A stretch of 64,000 bases of DNA, taken from assembly GCA_006176705.1 (NCBI GenBank), contig QRFJ01004285.1, forward strand, positions 50,839-114,838, given 5' to 3'. The translations under genes and the position numbers were made by a program. Source of the DNA: Cocos nucifera. Lineage: Eukaryota; Streptophyta; Magnoliopsida; Arecales; Arecaceae. The notes below the pieces were generated by a model, which was not told where the DNA came from, searched no databases, and was given only the letters and a program-made list of their open reading frames with translations. Positions 11,700-23,832 of this stretch are shown here, piece by piece; the stretch's first letter is position 1; each line of letters starts with the position of its first letter.

Positions 11700-12371
11700 G
11701 ATCAATATGGGAATATCATTCCCAATAAGGAGGACGTCATCCACGTACAGTACGAGAAAGACAATAGCACTCCAACTGATCTTTTTGAATACACATATTT
11801 TCTCCTCATTCTTGATGAATCCAAACGATTTGATCACATCATTGAAATGAGCATTCTAGCTCCGAGATGCTTGCTTAAGTCCATAGATGGACCTTTGCAG
11901 CTTATAGAGCTTATGAACAGCATCTCTAGATGTGAAACCTAGCGGTTGTTTCATATAGATATTTTTCTCAGGATATCCATTTAAGAATGCCATTTTCATA
12001 TCCATCTGCCATATTTCATAATCAAAATAGGCTGCAACAGTAAGCAATATGCGGATGGATTTTAGCATAGCTACTGGTGAGAAGGTATCCTGATAGTCAA
12101 TGCCTTCGTGTTGACTATACCCTTTCGCCACTAACCTAGCCTTGAATGTCTCCATATTTTCATCTACACCTATCTTTTTCTTATAAATCCATTTACACCC
12201 AATAGGTACTATACCTTCAGGTGGATCTACCAAGATCCCAACTTGGTTCGAGCATATTGAGTCAATCTCTGACTTTATTGCCTCTAACCATTTCTTGGAG
12301 TCGATATCTAATATCGCCTCGTCATAGGTTTTGGGATCATCATCATGAACCCTATTTTTCATGAGGAACAT
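11700..12371 (-). pseudogene. pol: Element C, reverse transcriptase domain, broken
   Basis: Copies element RNA to DNA. The main open piece is 12371-11856. It contains IPIGCKWIYKKKIG-like sequence (PIGCKWIYKKK), ARLVAKGYSQ, IDYQDTFSPVAML, QMDMKMAFLNG (first catalytic Asp) and LQRSIYGLKQASRS. The YVDD box lies in another frame near 11760-11720 (YVDDVLLIGND by reading past the shift). The frame breaks just after KQAS near 11856. Neighbouring pieces follow the B order exactly. Confidence 0.82.
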
Positions 12372-12589
12372 TTTCTCTATGTCCTCTGAAATAGTACCTA
12401 AGTACCTTTTAGGAGGACTAGAAATCTTTTCTGATCTACGAGGTGGAGGAGGTAGTGATTAGACTGGCTCAATCTAATTGAATTTCATAGGATCCTTAGC
12501 TCGTTGCTCCTGGGAGACTTTCTCCTCGAGCCTAATCTGCCTTCCAATGACACCATCTTGAATAAACTATTTTTCAAGAAAGATGGCAT

Positions 12590-12880
12590 ATCGACTCACA
12601 ATCACATTATCGTCTTCTGGAATGTAGAAATAATATCCTAATTACTCTTTAGGATATCCTATGAAATGAGCTCTAAAGGATCTATACTCTAACTTATCTA
12701 CTAGTTGTCTCTTGACATGAGCCGGAGAATCCCAAATTCTGAGGTGACTCAGACTTGGTTTCTTACCATGTCATATCTCATACGGTATAGTAAGAATGTT
12801 TTAGAGAAAACCCTATTTAGTAAATATATAGCGGTCATTAGACTTTGTCCTCAAAAAAACTTAGGCAGGTCCGTTGATAT
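12590..12880 (-). pseudogene. pol: Element C, integrase C-terminal remnant next to a deletion
   Basis: Matches the B region 37250-37530 (for example the segment for IWGCPAHVKRQ, around 12700-12740), with several stops. Near 12870-12895 the match jumps: sequence equal to B about 37530 is followed within some 30 bases by sequence equal to B about 38140 (caatatgtaactgatag against caatatgtagctgataa). The HHCC zinc finger and most of the DDE catalytic core are therefore absent, so the copy cannot encode an integrase. Confidence 0.72.
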
Positions 12881-13091
12881 TGAAAATAGAAATATCAATA
12901 TGTAACTGATAGAGATCATTTATAAGGTAACCACTTGTAATTTTATTTTTTTCATAAAGAATATTATAATGATCCTTAAGAAAACTAATTATATAGCCTT
13001 CCTATGCTAAACATGAAATAGAAATCAAATTCCTACTTACTGCAAGCACATAAAATCAGTCTCTAAGAATTAAATCTAATCCTAAGGATAA

Positions 13092-13337
13092 TCATAGAGG
13101 ATAGGTTCCCACGGCTACTACAACAACTCTTGCTCCATTCTCGATGCGTAGTATCATCTCACCATCGCTCAGCCTCCTGCTATCCTCAAGATCCTGCATA
13201 AAAGTGCATAAGCGAGCACTAGAACCAAAGTCAAGCACCCAACTGGATGCAGAAGAAATTGAAAGGTTAGATTCCATAATGAGCATACCTCCAGAAGGAC
13301 ATGCTTCCTTCTTGTACTTCAGGTTGGCCAGGTACAA
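13092..13337 (-). pseudogene. pol: Element C, protease region with altered active site
   Basis: Aspartic protease of copia pol, which would cut the polyprotein. Open from 13337 to 13092. The conserved motif reads SSWVLDFGSSARLC where element B has SSWVLDSGSSAHLC, so the catalytic D-S/T-G triplet is D-F-G here. This change alone would be expected to abolish activity. Confidence 0.8.
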
Positions 13338-13339
13338 GG

Positions 13340-14122
13340 GGTAGTTCCGCTTTCAATGACCATCTGTGTCGCAATGAAAATATTTTTCTTTATTAGCAGC
13401 CTTCTTCTTTAGCTCTGCCTTCTTCTTCTTCCCACTATCCATCTTTTGCTTCTTCATGAACTTCTTCTTCCAAAAGACTTTCTCTTGGAAGAAGTTCGCT
13501 CCACAGTAAGTACTGAGCCTTTAGAACCTTTCATAGAGAGCTCAACAGTAACCAGCATATTCATAAGTTCTGTTAGAGTATTCTATAGTTTATGCATACG
13601 ATAATTCATGATGAACTGTCCATACACATCAGTCAAGGATTGTAGAATTATATCAATCTGCAAATCTTTGTCCAACTTGACACTAAACTTCTCAAGCTCT
13701 TCTATGTGCTTGATCATCATCAGACAATGATCTTGGACCGACTACCCGTCACGTATTTGAGTCTTAAAAAGTCTTCTAGTGACTTGATATTTGGCTATGC
13801 AACTTTGTTCACCAAACAACTCTTCCAAGTGAGCCAATATTTGGTGGCTAGTCTTAATGTCTTTAAGTTGGCACTGGAGCTCATCAGACATCGAGCCCAA
13901 CATGTAATACCTGGCTTTGTTATCATCATCCATCCACTTCTCTAGAGATGCTCTCTGATCAGCAGATGGATGGACTGGTAAAGTGAGAGGGTCCTGTTCC
14001 AACACATGAGTCAACTTCTCAGAATCCAAAATAATTTTGAAGTTTCGAAGCCAATCCTTGAAGTTGGGTCCGGTCAATCTATAGGTGTCCAGGAAATGGG
14101 CTAGTGGGTTGGACGCGGACAT
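13340..14122 (-). pseudogene. gag: Element C, gag, frameshifted
   Basis: Starts at ATG 14122 (MSASNPLAHFLDTYRLTGPN), the same start as B at 39376. The first open piece to 13742 contains DWLRNFKIILDSEKL, WMDDDNKARYYMLGSMSDEL and AHLEELFGEQS. It then shifts frame; a lysine-rich stretch and a zinc-knuckle region follow down to about 13340. The structural protein of the virus-like particle. Upstream in-frame codons (MTLDRK) exist, but the family start is the MSAS methionine. Confidence 0.82.
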
Positions 14123-16009
14123 TTTTCTATCGAGAGTCAAAGTTTTTAATTAGATTTTATAAATAGACTTAATCAATTTATTTAAAAAATTTATTTATAA
14201 ATAAATTAGGCTCCCACTATTTTTTTGGATCCCTACACTCCTTGGGTAGAGATGCAAAAATCTTCGCAATCAATTGATTTCTAGTGGATGGTGCGGTCCC
14301 ACCGATTGGCTCACTATCTCACCTAAAAGTTATTGGTGATGGATCAACCGATGAGTGGACAACTCTTATCCAATGATTCTCTAATCATGGTGCACCTAAT
14401 CCTGATCTCTAATTCATAAATCTCATCATGTATGGAATATTGATCCACTCCTTAGTTAAGTCTGACCCACCATTTGCATGAATTGGATTCCTAATTGGAT
14501 CCCTCACCATATTTGAAATATTGAGCCCAACCCATCTTCCAACCCGTAGCATCCAATGCCTAATAGATATGGTTGCACCTTTCCGATGCAACTGAGCCAC
14601 TGTAACCAGCCGAGAATAATCAACCTCAAAAAGAGCCCACACATCTACAATGGTGGAAGATCTTAGACTTAATATTTTCTTAGAAAGATTTAATTTAGAT
14701 CTCTTTAAACTTGACTTGACTTAGTCATAACAATTATGACTAACCTAGTCACATGGGTTGGCTCGAATTGTTAGCCACCTTAAATTAGAACTGGATCAAT
14801 ACAAATGGCCAGGTAAGTGAGATCAGTGGAAGGGATATGCCATTAACTTGATAAGAACACATTCAGATCAAGTAGCTTCCAATTAAAAATCAATCGATCG
14901 TATCTGCCAAACTTACCTTAGACACTAAATTATCGAACCAGAACTAATCAGGTTTGCCTATAATCTAGGCTCGAATCACAAAGTCAAATTAGGTCTTAAT
15001 TGGATCGATCACATGTGGCTGTGAGTTGACCTTGACCCAGACTTACAACTATTGGGCTGGTCAATTCTAAGCACTCTTGATCCTACCTAACCAACTCTTA
15101 ATTTAGTTAGATCAACCACTAGAACTAATTGAGCTACCCAAGCCTGAACCCAATTTTATGAAAATATCTTAGATTTAAAAATTCTTAATTTTAGATCTAA
15201 TTAGTTTCATAATCTTAATTCTTAATTAAGTTTGGGTTCATAAATAAAAAATATGTATCAAAATCCTAGGATTTCAGGACCTAGGGTTTTGTAGAAAATA
15301 AGTTTTGATTTCTAATTAAGGATGAATGTGCAGCACCCCTACATGCCATAAGAACACCTCATCGAGTGGAAGGAGAGAGCCTTTAAATCCTACTTTATTC
15401 TTATGATTGGATGGCCAAGGGGAACACCTAATCAAAAATATAATTGAAACTACAAAACTAGTTAGATCTAGATCATATATCACATATATAATTAATGATC
15501 TAACTAATATATGCTTTGCATACATCTCATGTATCATCACTAAATTAAACATACATATTTTTTAGATCAAAAATATTATAATAATATCTAAAAAATAGAT
15601 TTAAATTTGATCATATCAAAATAAAATTATTCTAGACAATTTATAGAACTATTCTACAACTAGTCTAAACATGCATCTTTTCATATCACATATGAATAAA
15701 TCAAAAGTTAAAAAATTTATTTTCTATTTTTTAGATCTGATTATAATAATTATAATATTAAAAAAATAAAAATTAAATAGATCTAAAATTATATTTAATC
15801 AAATTAATAACATGATTATACTAGACTATACAAAGAACTATTCTATTCCCAGTCTAGTCATGCATCTCACACAATTAGATCTAAATGATTTAATTTTAAT
15901 TTTTTAATTTTAGATCTAATCACATCTGATGTGATATCTAAAATTTTTTAATATTAGATCAAAAATAAAATTAAAATTAGATCTAAAATAGATTTGAAGA
16001 ACTACAACC
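14123..16009 (-). other. Element C, untranslated leader
   Basis: About 1.9 kb between the PBS and gag, homologous to the B leader 39377-41229 and the A leader 58423-60223 (shared ggtagagatgcaaaaat, gaatattgatccactccttag, gccaggtaagtgaga). No conserved ORF. A long leader is usual in Angela-type copia elements. Confidence 0.75.
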
Positions 16010-16025
16010 TGGCTCTGATGCTAGT
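16010..16025 (-). other. Element C, primer-binding site, diverged
   Basis: The + strand reads ggctctgatgctagt, against ggctctgataccagt in B. Two bases are changed at the position of the conserved ACC. Confidence 0.75.
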
Positions 16026-18252
16026 TGAAGAAAAAATCTATTTTTTCGATATAGGATCGTTCAGATCTGATTGGATCTGAAGAAATATTTTAAATTTTTT
16101 TTCTAAAATTCTAATCAAATCTGAGAGTTCTCAAATTTGATTATAGATATTTGATATTAAAAGTTAAAAATAAAATTAAGTCAGATTTAATTTTAAGTAC
16201 CTGATTTGATAATCTAATTATCCTACAATGATCCTATTGATTCATGAGATTCTGGAAGGAGCCACGCATGCGCCTGACCTCTACCAGTATATATCTTCTC
16301 CTCATGAATCTCTTCTCTAAAAATTAGTTTTGAATCTAATTTGAAATGCCTTCAAAATGACTTCTGAGGGCAGCCTGCTCATCTCACGAACACCATCGTG
16401 TAGATGCTGAATCTTGTGCCAAAAACCTTGGATCTTCAACTTAGATTTATGCCTAACTTTTTAGGCATGTAGAAGAGAGGTAGAGAGAGGATAAAAAAAG
16501 TGTGGATATCAGAGGGAAGGCTCCTTTGGGTGTGGAAAAAATAAATTACATTTAGGCAATTTTATGAGAAGAGTTCTTATGCAAGACATAGCACCATAAA
16601 GAGTCCCTTTTTAACCAAAAACCTTTTTAATTTGACCATTGGGACTATTGGACCTGATCTGCACAAAATGCCACAAATTCCATTTGGAATCCATCTAGAA
16701 GGTGGAAGCATGAAAGGATAAGGAAGAGTCCATGTGTGTCTAGGACTCTTCGCTTAAGAGTTTGATTCAAATCAAACTCAATTAAAACCTAGTTTAGACA
16801 CCTCCAAAAATCATGAAATTTTGCACACCCAAAGTATGATTTATTTCCTATTACATATCTAAAAGTTAGAATAAAATAATTTTTAAAAAAAATTATAAAA
16901 TTCTCTGATCATGTGACCCTTAATTCTCTTAATTAGGTCAACTATTGACCCTAGTCCAATTGCACTAGGAATGAATTTAATTTTCATAATTAATCTGACC
17001 TGGACTTATTCTAGTTAGATAAAAATAAACTCATTCAAGATAGAAGAATGAGTAATATCAAATTTAACTTGGTTGGGATGAATCAGAAAGATTACAGAAG
17101 GAGAAAGTCAGGCTCAATTGTGTACTAACACGATTATCTTGAACTTGATTGGTTTTAATCCAAATCAATCAAACTAGGTTAGCTCAATTGATGACATCCA
17201 GACCCAAATTCTTATTTGTGTGATCCAGTTAGATTCAGTTTCATATGGTAATGAGACATATCATGATCTCCATCATCGAAACACCTTTCGATGGACCAGA
17301 ACTTTTCTAATTCATACAATTAGAATGATCGATCATCAAAATCATTCTAATTACTTCCAAAATTCACTAGTGACACCTAACAGTATATGGTGGCAATCCA
17401 TCAGAACTGAAAGTAAACCTCTCGATGTAGCTACCTGTGTGATTGGATTCTTCTATCTTGAGCCCCGATAGGATTAGGGTTAAGGTGAACTCGTCAAACC
17501 CAATATCCATCATATGAATTAATCATTCAATTCGAGTCTTATGTGAAACCCTTATAGAAACTCTTTCTATCATCTTCACTCTACCATAGCCATGGGATTA
17601 TGGACTCGATTTTCATGATCATCATGGGGCTACTCCTCATCTACCGAGATAGATAGATCCCTTGTTGGTGCAATCCAATTTCTACAATGAACGTACTATA
17701 GCCAACATACACCTTAGGATTTCGAATGGCTAGGAGATCAAGTTATGGTATAGTCAAACTACAACACCCTCAAGGTGAATTGCTAATACACCTTAGATCA
17801 AAGAACTAGACACACTACTGCGACATCGAGCTAGTCATCGATGAGAAGATAGACTTTCTTATGAATGCTCGAGGTGATCATGCTCAGTATCCTCATTCTC
17901 TAATGAGTACCTATACTCTCACTTTGGTGTCTCCATATCGTAGACTCAAGATTCATCTATTGAAAGAAAGCGATCGTACACCAACCTTCTAGATCAATCA
18001 CCACCCTCATGATGATCCTATGGTTGGAAGCAGTTTATGAGTTAATTATGAAAATTCATGTCTTAAATTTTTAACTCTTTAAAAATATGAATTGTCATTA
18101 CCATTAATTCAAAGTATGTATCACATACACTTTAAATATACACTATGATAGAAAATAATCTTTTTATTAATTTATAGTCAAAATTATAAAATTATCCTTT
18201 GAAGTATATTATAAGTATTAGCCAATCTAACTTCTAGGGCACACATCTAATA
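16026..18252 (-). repeat. Element C, 5' LTR
   Basis: 2227 bp, partner of 8488-10752. Starts tgaagaaaaaatc and ends cacatctaata on the + strand. gtctt (18253-18257) is the right TSD. Confidence 0.84.
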
Positions 18253-19861
18253 GTCTTGCTGTAAGATTTACCCCTTATAGTTAAGTGGTTGTCCTAGTCC
18301 GTGCAGATCTAAAATCCTGATCATAAAATTTTAAATTAGATCTAAGAAATTTTATGATCTTATTAAAAGAGTTTTAATTTAATTTTTATTATCATAAATA
18401 TGTTAGACCTGATCTAAGATGATTTATGATTAATTAGAATTGAAATAGTTTTAATTTTATGAGTATGATTAGATTAAATCTAAAATAGTTTTCATGTTTG
18501 TTATCTATGCATATTGATTATGAATCAAACATGTAACTAGTTGATAGAACTATGTTGCAAAATTTTTTTACAAATATGAAAATTATTTTCAAAATGTTGA
18601 ACCTCAATCCTTAGCCCAAAACTTAATTAAGAATTAAGAATTGATTGATTAGGATCTAGGATTGTGAATTGAAGATCCTAAGACATAAATCATAACACAT
18701 TAGGTTAATGGGTTAGTGGGAATTAGGTCCATTAATTGGGTTAGACCTAAGGTTAGATTAAAGAACGGACTTAATTAGAGAATTGACTAAATCTAATCAA
18801 TAGTTATCTTAGATTAGTTTAAGGATTCTCTAGATCAATTACAATAGTTGTAGTTGGTCAAGTCCATGATTTTAATGAGAAACAAGATGGACTTGATTCC
18901 TGACTATGCGGTCGAATCCAAAATTACTAGGTTGGTCAAGTTAAAACTAATGAACCGGATGGTGTCTAAGGTAAATTTGGCAGTCTGACCAATGGTTTTT
19001 AATTAGGAGCTACTCGCACTTTTTTGATCTTTGATGAGTTAATGGCATATCCCTTCCACTAATCTCACTTACCTGGCCATCTTGGTGAATTAGATTTTGA
19101 TTAGATCACTTGATGATTTGGGCTCACTTATGTCAATTAGGTAAATCAGTGTGACTGATTTAGGTGCTCCTAATGCCAGTTTGAATTAGTTTTTCTTATC
19201 TCACTTGGTGAAGTGAGTGGATGGATTGAAATTGGCTGGCTCATTCTCTCCATCTTTTTTAAAATAAATTAATTAAATCCTCTAAAATTATTAGATTCCT
19301 AAAAATAAAATAGTTATGGTGATAACTAGATCATAGCCTCCCATTAAGTGGATGATAATGGACCAATTAGTTTGATAATCATTAAAGGTCCAAAGGCCTG
19401 GTGCTTATCATCTAATAAAATTATTATTCATAATATGATTTCTCAGTCGCATCTATCTAAGTGGTGGTTAGGTTGACCAACCAAAATTGGATTTAATCAT
19501 TCATTGGTTAGATGGACCAAGTATGGTCATGTTAATAGTTGGACCTAATCAAACATTTTCAGTGGAGGCCAAAGCCTACTGATTAGGTATTGAAGCAAAA
19601 TTAAATTATTAGAAATTATTTAGAGAAATAATTGATTATGAACCTATCCTTAGATGTGCATGGGTTGACCAACCAATGTTGGGCTTGTGTGAAGCCTATG
19701 TGGATTTTAGTACCCACTAAGGAATTAGGATAATTCCTCGCATTGGAGGTAGAAGCTACTAATTCGAATAAAATAGTGGAAGAACCTTCTGATTAAAAGT
19801 TCAAATCTTCAGGTTTAATTAATTAATTACTAATTAGATTTTATTTTTTCTTTGTGTAGAC
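18253..19861 (+). other. Element D, untranslated leader, part 2
   Basis: Resumes the D leader after C. Homologous, in reverse, to the E leader (43530-44555 and 32609-33327): both have ggcatatcccttcc-like, agaaattatttagagaaat and cctccaat/attggaggtagaggct segments shortly before gag. No supported ORF. Rich in A and T. Confidence 0.78.
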
Positions 19862-20640
19862 ATGGCCACTTTTCTTTCGCTTCGATCATTGTTAGACAAT
19901 GATAAGCTGGTGGGATCTAACTTTGGTAATTGATATTAAAAGTTGAAGATTGTCTTGGAGCATGAATGAATTCTGTATGTACTGACAGATCTGGCACTTA
20001 AGGAGCCAGCATCCAATGCACATGGAACGATCAGAGACACTTATCGAAAGTGGCTCAATGATCGAATCATGGTGCGTTGCATTATGTTGGCTGCCATAAG
20101 CGATAAGTTCAATCACAGATTTGAGTCAGCTCAGCCAAAAGACATGCTTCAAGTGTTGAACGAGTCTTTTGGTACATCTGATGACATTGAGATGCACAAG
20201 ACTAGTTGTGCCATCTTCAATGCCAAGATGAGGGATGGAGCTCCAGTCATTGATCATGTACTATACATAATCGAGCTAATGGAGCATTTGAGTAAGCTCG
20301 TATTTTTCTTGCATGAGCAACTAGGGAAAGATACGATTTTAAACTCATTGCCCAAATCATATCTCTCATTCCTTACTCCTTATAGAATGACAAAGTCTGA
20401 AGTTAACTATCATGGGTTGCTAGGGTTGCTTCAGAACTTTGAGAAGGATCAGCTCTACAAGGAGTCCATGAACTTAGTAGGAGGTTCATCTTTTGGTTCT
20501 CGATCCTTTAAGAAAGGAAAGTAGAACAAAAAGAAGAAATCAAAGAAGATGCAAGTTCAGGTTGGGACATCTGTGCAGGGCCAGACTAAGAAGATCAAGC
20601 CTAATAAGTGTTAAGCTGAATGCTTCTTTTGCAAGAAGCG
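19862..20640 (+). pseudogene. gag: Element D, gag, with stops
   Basis: Starts ATG 19862 (MATFLSLRSLLDNDKLVG). Two stops occur within the first 40 codons. The main open piece, 20069-20524, contains AAISDKFNHRFE, FNAKMRDGAPVIDHVL, ELMEHLSKL, ILNSLPKSYLSFLTPYRM and GLLQNFEKDQ, the usual copia gag pattern. A lysine-rich tail (20505-20560) and a damaged zinc knuckle (CFFCKKRRP, near 20620) follow. Capsid protein, now non-functional. Confidence 0.82.
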
Positions 20641-20699
20641 GAGGCCATGAAGAGGAACTATCCTCAGTACATTGCCTTACTGGATCCCAATAGGCTGAG

Positions 20700-21010
20700 A
20701 AAAAAGCAAGTTATTGCTGGACAAGCTATTTATATGATAACTTCTTGCAATTTCTCTATTTATAATAAAACTGACTGGGTATTAGATACTGGTAGCCCTT
20801 ACCATATTTGTAATTCATTGCAGAGGTTGCAGGTCAGTAGGAGATTCGAGTAAGATGAGAGGTTCCTTAATGTTGAAGATGGAAGATCGATTTCAATTCT
20901 AGCATTAAAAATCTTAAAACTTGTATTTGAGTCTCGTACAGTTATTCTTAGAGATTGTCATTTTTGTCCTAGTTTTTTTTAATACCATTTTTGTGGGCCT
21001 TTTGGCCAAA
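20700..21010 (+). pseudogene. pol: Element D, protease region, broken
   Basis: The aspartic protease motif WVLDTGSPYHICNSL is intact at about 20777-20821 (D-T-G triplet kept), but the frame is closed by a stop near 20850 and shifts before the gag-pre-integrase part. The same motif in E reads WVLDTESPVHICNSL. Confidence 0.77.
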
Positions 21011-21055
21011 GATAATTATGAATTTTCATTAAAGAAATAATTTTATAATGTCATT

Positions 21056-22074
21056 ATGAATGGTATTACTATATCATCTGGATATTTGAACAATGGTATG
21101 TATATGTTATCACAACCTGTTAATGTAGTCTATTCTATTGGCAAACACCCTAGATTAGATAATGTATCTGATATCTACTTATGGCACTATAGGCTAGGTC
21201 ACATCAACAAAAACAGGATAAGCATGTTGACTCAAGAGAAAATTCTTGAAGTCAATGATTGTGAATCACTTCCAACCTATGAATCTTATCTTCTTGAAAA
21301 AATGACCAAGTCACCTTTTACTAGAAAAGATGAGAGCCACTAAGCTCTTAGGTTTAGTACATACTGATGTATGTGGACTAATAAGTACAAGTGTCAGAGG
21401 TGGATATCTCTACTTCATTACTTTCATAGATGATCTGTCCATGTATGGATAAATCTATCTGATGAAACATAAGTTAGAATCATTTGAAATATTCAAATGA
21501 TTCAAAAGTGAAGTAGAAAATAAATTGAAAAGAATATTAAGACTCTTCGATTTGACCAAGGAGGGGAATACCTTTTTGGTGAGTTTCTCATATATCTAGG
21601 AGAGAATGGGATTCTCTCCCAATGGACTCCTCCAAGAGTATCACAGCATAATGGTGTATCTAAGAGGAGAAATCAGACTCTATTAGACATGGTCCAATCC
21701 TTGATGGATTTTGCCAACTTGTCGATATTCTTCTAGGGATATGCACTCGAATCGGCTTGCTATCTATTAAATAGGTTTCAAGTAAGTCTGTAATTAAAAC
21801 TTTATATGAGATATGGATAGGATGTAAGTCAACACTTTCACACCTTAAGGTCTGGGGATGCTCGGCTTATGTGAAATGGTTAATCATAGATAAACTTGGA
21901 CCTGGGTCTGATAAATGCATATTTATAAGGTATCCCAAAGAATCAAAAGGATATATTTTCTACCATGCTGATGAACAAAAGATTTTCGTCAGCCTTAAGG
22001 AAATCTTCTTAGAAAAGAAGTTTTTCGGTGAAGGAACTGTTGCCTCTAAGGTTGAACTTAATGAAGTTCAATAG
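21056..22074 (+). pseudogene. pol: Element D, gag-pre-integrase and integrase, frameshifted
   Basis: The pre-integrase segment (21056-21343) contains NNGMYMLSQPVN and YLWHYRLGHINKNRISML, with the HX-LGH pattern of the HHCC finger. The catalytic core follows in other frames: HTDVCGLIS (first Asp) and YFITFIDDLSMYG near 21355-21450. A tyrosine/lysine-rich C-terminal part is open at 21871-22074 (CIFIRYPKESKGY). Stops and shifts separate the pieces. Would insert element DNA into chromosomes. Confidence 0.8.
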
Positions 22075-22299
22075 GTAGAAAAGTCGACACCTATTGCCAA
22101 ACCTAAATCAAATTTAATTAGATTAGATCTAAAGCCCAGTATCTCTATACCATTAAGATGATCCGATAGAGTACCATGTCAACCAGATAGATACTATGGT
22201 TTCTTGGTCTAGAATGGTGATCCTGTTGAACTCAATGAGAACGATGAGGATCCGATCACCTACATGGATGCAATGCAGATATCTGATTTCGAGAAATGA

Positions 22300-22999
22300 C
22301 TTGAGGCCACGAAGTTCGAGATGGAGTCTATGAAGGTCAACGATGTGTGAACATTGGTTGACCCACCCGAAGGGGTTAAACCCATTGGATGTAAATGGGT
22401 CTTCAAAAGGAAGAAGAACGCAGATAGAAAGGTGGAGATCTATAAATCCCATCTAGTTGGTAAGGGGTATCATCAACATTATGGTATTGACTATGATAAG
22501 ACATTCTCCTCTATAGCAATGCTCAAATTCATTTGGATAATGCTTGCTATAGCTGCCATCTGGACTATGACATCTGGCAGATGGATGTGAAGATAGCTTT
22601 CCTGAATGGAGAGCTGATCGAAGAGGTGTATATGATACAATCTGAGAGATTCACATCTACAGATGAGTTCAAGGTGTGCAAGCTTTAGAGATCCATTAAT
22701 GGATTGAAGCAAGCATCTTGGATTTGGAACATGTGTTTTGATAAGATGATCAAAATGTATGGCTTTGTTAAGAATGGAGAAGAGCCATGTATCTACAAGT
22801 GGGCGAATGGTCCGACAGTGGTATTTCTTATCTTGTACATTGATGACATTCTCTTAATCGGGAATGACATCCCCGCACTGCAAGAAATAAAAGTATGGTT
22901 GTCATCTGAATTCTCCATGGAAGACTTGGGTGAAGCATCCTACATCCTAGGGATGAAAATCTATAGGGATAGATCTAAGAGGATGCTTGGGTTATCCCA
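22300..22999 (+). pseudogene. pol: Element D, reverse transcriptase, frameshifted
   Basis: Open pieces 22354-22590 (PPEGVKPIGCKWVFKRKK, GIDYDKTFSSIAML) and 22704-23135 (KQASWIWNMCFDKM, VVFLILYIDDILLIGND, MEDLGEASYILGMKIYRDR). The first catalytic block QMDVKIAFLNG lies in a shifted frame near 22580-22610, and a stop interrupts VCKL-RSINGLKQ near 22689. The YIDD box is intact. Confidence 0.83.
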
Positions 23000-23819
23000 G
23001 TCCACGTATATAGAAACTATACTAAAAAGGTTCAGTATAGAGAATTCCAAGAAGGACTATCTTTTGATAGGCCATGAAATTTTTTTCTCTAGAAAAGATT
23101 ATCCGACAACTTCTGAAGAGAGAGCATATAAGTAGAGTCCCATATGCTTCGGTAGTAGGATCTATCATGTATGTCATGACATATACGAGACCAAATGTGG
23201 CATACTCACTAGGAATAGTGAGTAGATATCAATCTAATCCAGGAGAAAATTACTGGAAAGTGGTTAAAACCATCCTTAAGTATTTAAAATATACTAAGGA
23301 CTAATGGTTGGTTTATGGTGAGTCGAATTTAAAACTTGTAGGGTTTACTGACTCCAGCTTTTAATCTGACCATGATGATAGCAGAAGCATGTTGGGTTAT
23401 GTCTTTATCCTAAATGGTGGAGCCATCTACTGGAAGAGTTTCAAGCAGTATACTGTGGCAGACTCTATTTATGAAGCAAAGTACATCATAGCATCAGATG
23501 CTGTGAAGGAAGTTGTGTGGCTAAGAAAGTTCATCACTGAGCTTGGAGTAGCACCCTCCCTTGATGGTCCGATCCTGCTCTACTATGACAGCACTGATGC
23601 CATTGCTCAGACGAAGGAACTAATGGCACACCAGCAGATGAAGCACATACTACGCCGCTACACCTAGTTTGGAAGATCATGGATAGAGATGACATTGACC
23701 TTCAGAAGACCGACGAAAGGGATAACTTGACCGACCCCTTCACTAAAGCCCTGGCGATAAAGAAATTCGATGACCACAAGTCGAAGATGGGTATTAGATA
23801 CTTTGCCGAGTGGCTTTAG
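23000..23819 (+). pseudogene. pol: Element D, RNase H and pol C-terminus, broken
   Basis: Contains GSIMYVMTYTRPNVAYS and KVVKTILKYLKYTKD (23074-23304), then GGAIYWKSFKQYTVADS, YEAKYIIASDAVKEVVW and LLYYDSTDAIAQTKE (23389-23667). The expected EAEY has become EAKY, so one catalytic acidic residue appears lost; CDNTGA has become YDSTDA. Stops occur near 23303, 23362 and 23667. The polypurine tract begins right after it. Confidence 0.8.
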
Positions 23820-23832
23820 GATAAGTGGGAGT
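23820..23832 (+). other. Element D, polypurine tract
   Basis: gataagtgggagt lies directly before the 3' LTR. It would prime plus-strand DNA synthesis. Element E and family 1 have related AAGTGGGAG-type tracts. Confidence 0.8.

Larger units (their letters stand above)
8488..18252 (-). mobile_element. Element C: family-1 copia retrotransposon, degenerate, integrase-deleted
   Basis: A 9.8-kb minus-strand element inserted in the leader of D. LTRs are 8488-10752 and 16026-18252; the PBS is 16010-16025; a polypurine tract (reverse tcccacttga) follows 10752. TSD is gtcct (8483-8487) against gtctt (18253-18257). Order from right: leader, gag, protease, integrase remnant, RT, RNase H. Compared with element B, about 600 bp of integrase is missing. 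The LTRs differ clearly by eye, with many scattered substitutions, and the right end has decayed from TAACA to TAATA, so C is older than B. Confidence 0.87.
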
